From CAZTHC01 sp964613425 (lineage in GTDB: Bacteria; Bacillota; Clostridia; TANB77; CAG-508), in contig CAZTHC010000012.1 of assembly GCA_964613425.1 (NCBI GenBank), positions 1 through 23,815 on the forward strand: DNA of 23,815 bases. Reading direction: 5' to 3'. Below are positions 23,602 through 23,815 of this stretch, in pieces. The position numbers and the translations under genes were made by a program. The notes beneath the pieces were generated by a model, which saw nothing but the letters and a program-made list of their open reading frames with translations, was not told where the DNA came from and ran no database searches. The number at the start of each line of letters is the position of its first letter. The first letter of the stretch is position 1.

Positions 23602-23815
23602 TTAAATAACAATAAAATTTTTTATTATTAACAAAATTATATTTATAAAGCACATATAAAAAGCAATCGGAAATTTTTCATTCTTTTTTCTCATTCCATT
23701 TACAAATGTTCTTATTATTGCGTATATACATGTAAATAATAATGTTGCTAACGTTACCAAATTTGTAGAATATATTGACATTATAATACTTAGCACAATC
23801 ATTTCTATAGCATAA
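23602..23815 (-). CDS. C-terminal fragment of a membrane protein, possibly prepilin peptidase
   Basis: At least 70 residues, open to the right edge, with two hydrophobic segments and a basic loop (GMRKKNEKFP) between them. The pattern of a membrane helix, a basic loop, then FPIAFYMCFINII near the end resembles the C-terminus of A24 prepilin peptidases, and such a gene is expected in this position. The diagnostic GxGD aspartate motif would lie outside the window, so this is only a suggestion. It ends 24 nt before the pilin-like gene. Confidence 0.5.
   Translation of the reverse strand, partial: YAIEMIVLSIIMSIYSTNLVTLATLLFTCIYAIIRTFVNGMRKKNEKFPIAFYMCFINIILLIIKNFIVI

Overview
This window comes from a very AT-rich, low-GC Gram-positive genome, most likely an uncultured gut-type Clostridia; the lineage is my inference. 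The basis is the AT-rich codon use (mostly AGA for arginine), strong Shine-Dalgarno sites, sigma-A type promoters, a GatCAB transamidosome operon, a Firmicutes-style RpoB and a type IV pilus cluster of the kind seen in uncultured Clostridia. Only one gene (3494-3994) lies on the plus strand.

Layout, left to right. 1-2836 is most of rpoB (3' end outside the window). It is preceded by a roughly 365-nt structured leader and a strong promoter, and there is no rplL next to it. A plus-strand COG2426 membrane protein follows. Then comes gatCAB (4091-7344), and a small group with an M18 aminopeptidase and two small membrane proteins (7431-9588). 9789-11608 carries two cell-wall enzymes, an M23 endopeptidase that seems to start at a non-AUG codon and a YkuD L,D-transpeptidase. 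The rest of the minus strand, read from 23815 down to 10922, is a nearly continuous run of closely spaced genes: a possible prepilin peptidase fragment, a pilin-like protein, pilB, pilT, pilC, a ROK kinase, a patatin phospholipase, a zinc/manganese ABC transporter (znuA, znuC, znuB, with a pilin-like gene inserted between znuC and znuB), pth, rng and the L,D-transpeptidase.

The main discovery candidate concerns translation. Four genes here (znuB, znuC, the patatin and pilT) look broken, with five +1 frameshifts in total. All five have the same form: one extra C directly before a GGA glycine codon, so that the zero frame meets the codon CGG. Each extra C precedes a glycine that is conserved in its family, and skipping it restores a full-length protein with all its motifs. 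By my reading these are the only in-frame CGG codons in the window (about 6,700 codons). CGG occurs about 45 times out of frame in intact genes, mostly as NNC-GGA. This points to CGG being an unassigned codon, or CGGA a four-base glycine codon, at which this organism's ribosomes shift +1. The main alternative is a recurrent sequencing or assembly error.

Secondary points are a dispersed family of GC-richer intergenic hairpin repeats whose arms covary, a second hairpin repeat between two genes, apparent non-AUG starts, an RNase G/E that stops at its zinc-link region, and a pilin-like gene inside the metal transporter operon. I saw no tRNA, rRNA, CRISPR array, transposase or phage gene.
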